A stretch of DNA of 5,669 bases. It comes from an uncultured Eubacteriales bacterium. Its GTDB lineage: Bacteria > Bacillota > Clostridia > Oscillospirales > CAG-272. A program made the translations under genes and the position numbers. The notes under the pieces are model-generated. The model saw nothing but the letters and a program-made list of their open reading frames with translations, searched no databases and had not been told where the DNA came from. Shown piece after piece: positions 4,279-5,669 of this stretch (position 1 is its first letter; each line of letters begins with the position of its first letter). Location of the stretch: positions 1 through 5,669 of the forward strand of contig CAKSJC010000124.1 in the NCBI GenBank assembly GCA_934462885.1. The letters are read 5' to 3'.

Positions 4279-5211
4279 ATGAAAAAAGTATTTATCGACG
4301 GAAGATCGGGAACCACGGGACTTAGAATATACGAAAGGCTTTCCGAGAGAGAGGATATTGAACTTTTATCTCTTTCCGAGGATAAAAGACACGATGTTTC
4401 GGCAAGAAAGAAATTTCTTAACGAAGCGGATATTGCATTTCTCTGCCTGCCGGATGACGCTGCCCGTGAGTCGGCAGATTTTATCGAAAATCCCGACACG
4501 GTGGTGATAGATACGTCAACAGCTCACAGAACGGCGGATGGTTGGGCATACGGTTTCCCGGAGCTGTCGGCTGCGTTTGAAGAAAAAATACGCGGCTCAA
4601 AAAGAATAGCCTCGCCGGGGTGTCACGCGAGCGGCTTTATCGCGCTTGTTTACCCGCTTATAGAGGCGGAAATAATTGAAAAAGACATCCTTCTTTCCTG
4701 CTTTTCTCTGACGGGGTACAGCGGCGGAGGAAAAAAGATGATCGCCGAATATGAGAACGAAAAAAAGAAAGACAATCTTTCCTATCCGGGGCAGTACGGA
4801 TTGTCGCAGAATCACAAGCATTTACGTGAAATGACGGCGGTCACGGGACTCGAAAATTCTCCGATATTCTGTCCTGTCGTCGATGATTTTTACAGCGGCA
4901 TGGAGGTAAGCGTTCCGCTTTTCTCAAAACAGCTGAAAAAAGGAAAAAGTACGCAAGACATAATAAAAGCGTACAGTGAAAAATACAACGGACCAATCGT
5001 TTTTTTCAAGGAGACCAAAGATGAGAAGAAAACTCTTTATGCCGGCGAGCTTTCGGAAAAAGACACCATGAAAGTCACGGTTTACGGCGGTGAAGAGAGG
5101 ATACTTCTCACGGCGGTTTACGATAATTTGGGAAAAGGCGCGTCGGGTGCGGCCATAGAATGCATGAATATCGTAATGGGTAAAAACAAAGAATACGGAC
5201 TTAACATATAA
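4279..5211 (+). CDS. argC: N-acetyl-gamma-glutamyl-phosphate reductase (type 2 ArgC)
   Basis: 310 residues from the ATG at 4279. ArgC reduces N-acetylglutamyl 5-phosphate with NADPH to N-acetylglutamate 5-semialdehyde, the third step of ornithine/arginine synthesis, in the cytoplasm. The N-terminal Rossmann segment begins KKVFIDGRSGTTGLRI, with Gly8, Gly11 and Gly14 of the nucleotide loop. The catalytic cysteine is Cys115 in ASPGCHASG, and the conserved histidine region is NHKHLREM (178-185). The length of about 310 and the FIDGxxGTTG start mark the short, type 2 form rather than the ~345-residue type. A 12-codon upstream extension to an ATG at 4243 is disfavoured because it lies in a palindrome and the alignment begins at KKVFIDG; GGGG with nearby purines precedes the chosen ATG. 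argJ follows after a 14-nt gap. Upstream ARG boxes predict arginine repression. Confidence 0.95.
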   Translation: MKKVFIDGRSGTTGLRIYERLSEREDIELLSLSEDKRHDVSARKKFLNEADIAFLCLPDDAARESADFIENPDTVVIDTSTAHRTADGWAYGFPELSAAFEEKIRGSKRIASPGCHASGFIALVYPLIEAEIIEKDILLSCFSLTGYSGGGKKMIAEYENEKKKDNLSYPGQYGLSQNHKHLREMTAVTGLENSPIFCPVVDDFYSGMEVSVPLFSKQLKKGKSTQDIIKAYSEKYNGPIVFFKETKDEKKTLYAGELSEKDTMKVTVYGGEERILLTAVYDNLGKGASGAAIECMNIVMGKNKEYGLNI

Positions 5212-5212
5212 C

Positions 5213-5217
5213 GGGAG
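5213..5217 (+). promoter_or_regulatory. Ribosome binding site of argJ
   Basis: GGGAG lies 1 nt past the argC TAA (5209-5211) and 8 nt before the argJ ATG at 5226, the same stop-then-restart layout seen between the two catabolic genes. Confidence 0.75.
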
Positions 5218-5225
5218 AATTAATC

Positions 5226-5669
5226 ATGAAAATAATTGACGGCGGTGTTTGCGCCGCAAAAGGATTTAAGGCATCCGGAGTACACTGCGGGATACGTAAG
5301 AACAAGGCTAAAAAGGATCTCGCACTGATATACAGCGAAAAAAAAGCCGACGCGGCGGCAGTGTATACGACGAATCTCGTAAAAGGCGCTCCTCTTATCG
5401 TAACAAAGAAGCACCTTGAAAACGGAAAAGCGCAGGCGGTCATATGCAACAGCGGTAACGCGAATACCTGCAACGCGAACGGAATCGAAATAGCGGAAAA
5501 AATGAGCGCGCTTTGCGCCGAATCTCTTGGGATAAGCGCTGACGATGTGGTTGTAGCTTCAACGGGAGTTATAGGACAGCCTCTTTCGATTGAACCTATC
5601 AAAAACGGTATTCCCTCGCTTGTATCGGGACTCGGAAACAATTCCGAGGACGCTGCGGAGGGAATAATG
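5226..5669 (+). CDS. argJ: Glutamate N-acetyltransferase / ornithine acetyltransferase, N-terminal part
   Basis: 148 codons are open to the right edge, about a third of a typical ~400-residue ArgJ. ArgJ moves the acetyl group from N-acetylornithine to glutamate, recycling it in the arginine pathway; bifunctional forms also use acetyl-CoA. Visible family features are GFKASGVHCGIRK (13-25), ICNSGNANTCNA (73-84) and ASTGVIGQPL (111-120). In the last, Thr113-Gly114 correspond to the oxyanion-hole Thr-Gly known in ArgJ structures. The window ends at EGIM, just before the usual TTDT stretch. The autoproteolysis site (ATML region, catalytic Thr) therefore lies beyond the window, and neither self-cleavage nor mono- versus bifunctionality can be judged. 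It follows argC by 14 nt and shares its promoter. The presence of argJ implies a cyclic acetyl route, and argB and argD would be expected next. Confidence 0.95.
   Translation, partial: MKIIDGGVCAAKGFKASGVHCGIRKNKAKKDLALIYSEKKADAAAVYTTNLVKGAPLIVTKKHLENGKAQAVICNSGNANTCNANGIEIAEKMSALCAESLGISADDVVVASTGVIGQPLSIEPIKNGIPSLVSGLGNNSEDAAEGIM

Noticed and set aside
5201..5641. 146-codon leftward reading frame opposite argJ
   Set aside because: argJ family motifs are clear on the other strand; this is an antisense shadow.

Overview
The window looks like a short chromosomal (probably metagenomic) contig from an uncultured, moderate-GC Firmicute, most likely a clostridial gut-type organism. This is inference, based on near-consensus sigma-A promoters with 17-nt spacers, GGAG-type ribosome binding sites, U-tailed intrinsic terminators, a YitT-family membrane protein, a short-form (type 2) ArgC and AhrC/ArgR-like ARG boxes. 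Both ends cut through genes. I see no mobile element, CRISPR array, tRNA or rRNA.

Layout. Positions 1-2743 hold a leftward operon: a promoter with a 28-bp palindromic operator, then a metal-dependent amidohydrolase (TIM barrel), an L-fucose/L-arabinose isomerase-like protein, and the first 22 codons of an FGGY-family sugar kinase that runs off the left edge. Positions 2744-2876 appear empty. Positions 2877-3927 are a self-contained leftward unit: a consensus promoter, a YitT-family membrane protein and a perfect 42-bp palindromic terminator. Positions 3928-4169 contain no convincing gene but do contain an orphan rightward intrinsic terminator. From 4170 rightward is an arginine biosynthesis operon: a consensus promoter bracketed by two ARG boxes, argC, and the first 148 codons of argJ.

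Function. The left operon has the parts of a sugar or sugar-acid catabolic pathway: a hydrolase/lactonase-type enzyme, an aldose-ketose isomerase and a kinase. It appears to be under a local regulator that binds the promoter palindrome. Its substrate cannot be read from sequence, and this is the most open biology in the window. The right operon carries two core steps of the acetylated ornithine route: ArgC reduces N-acetylglutamyl phosphate and ArgJ recycles the acetyl group. Its promoter architecture predicts arginine repression. The middle gene is a YitT-family protein of unknown function.

Caution: bases 1-53 form an almost perfect hairpin exactly at the window edge, inside the kinase gene. 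Codons after the kinase phosphate-1 motif may be an assembly or amplification fold-back artefact.
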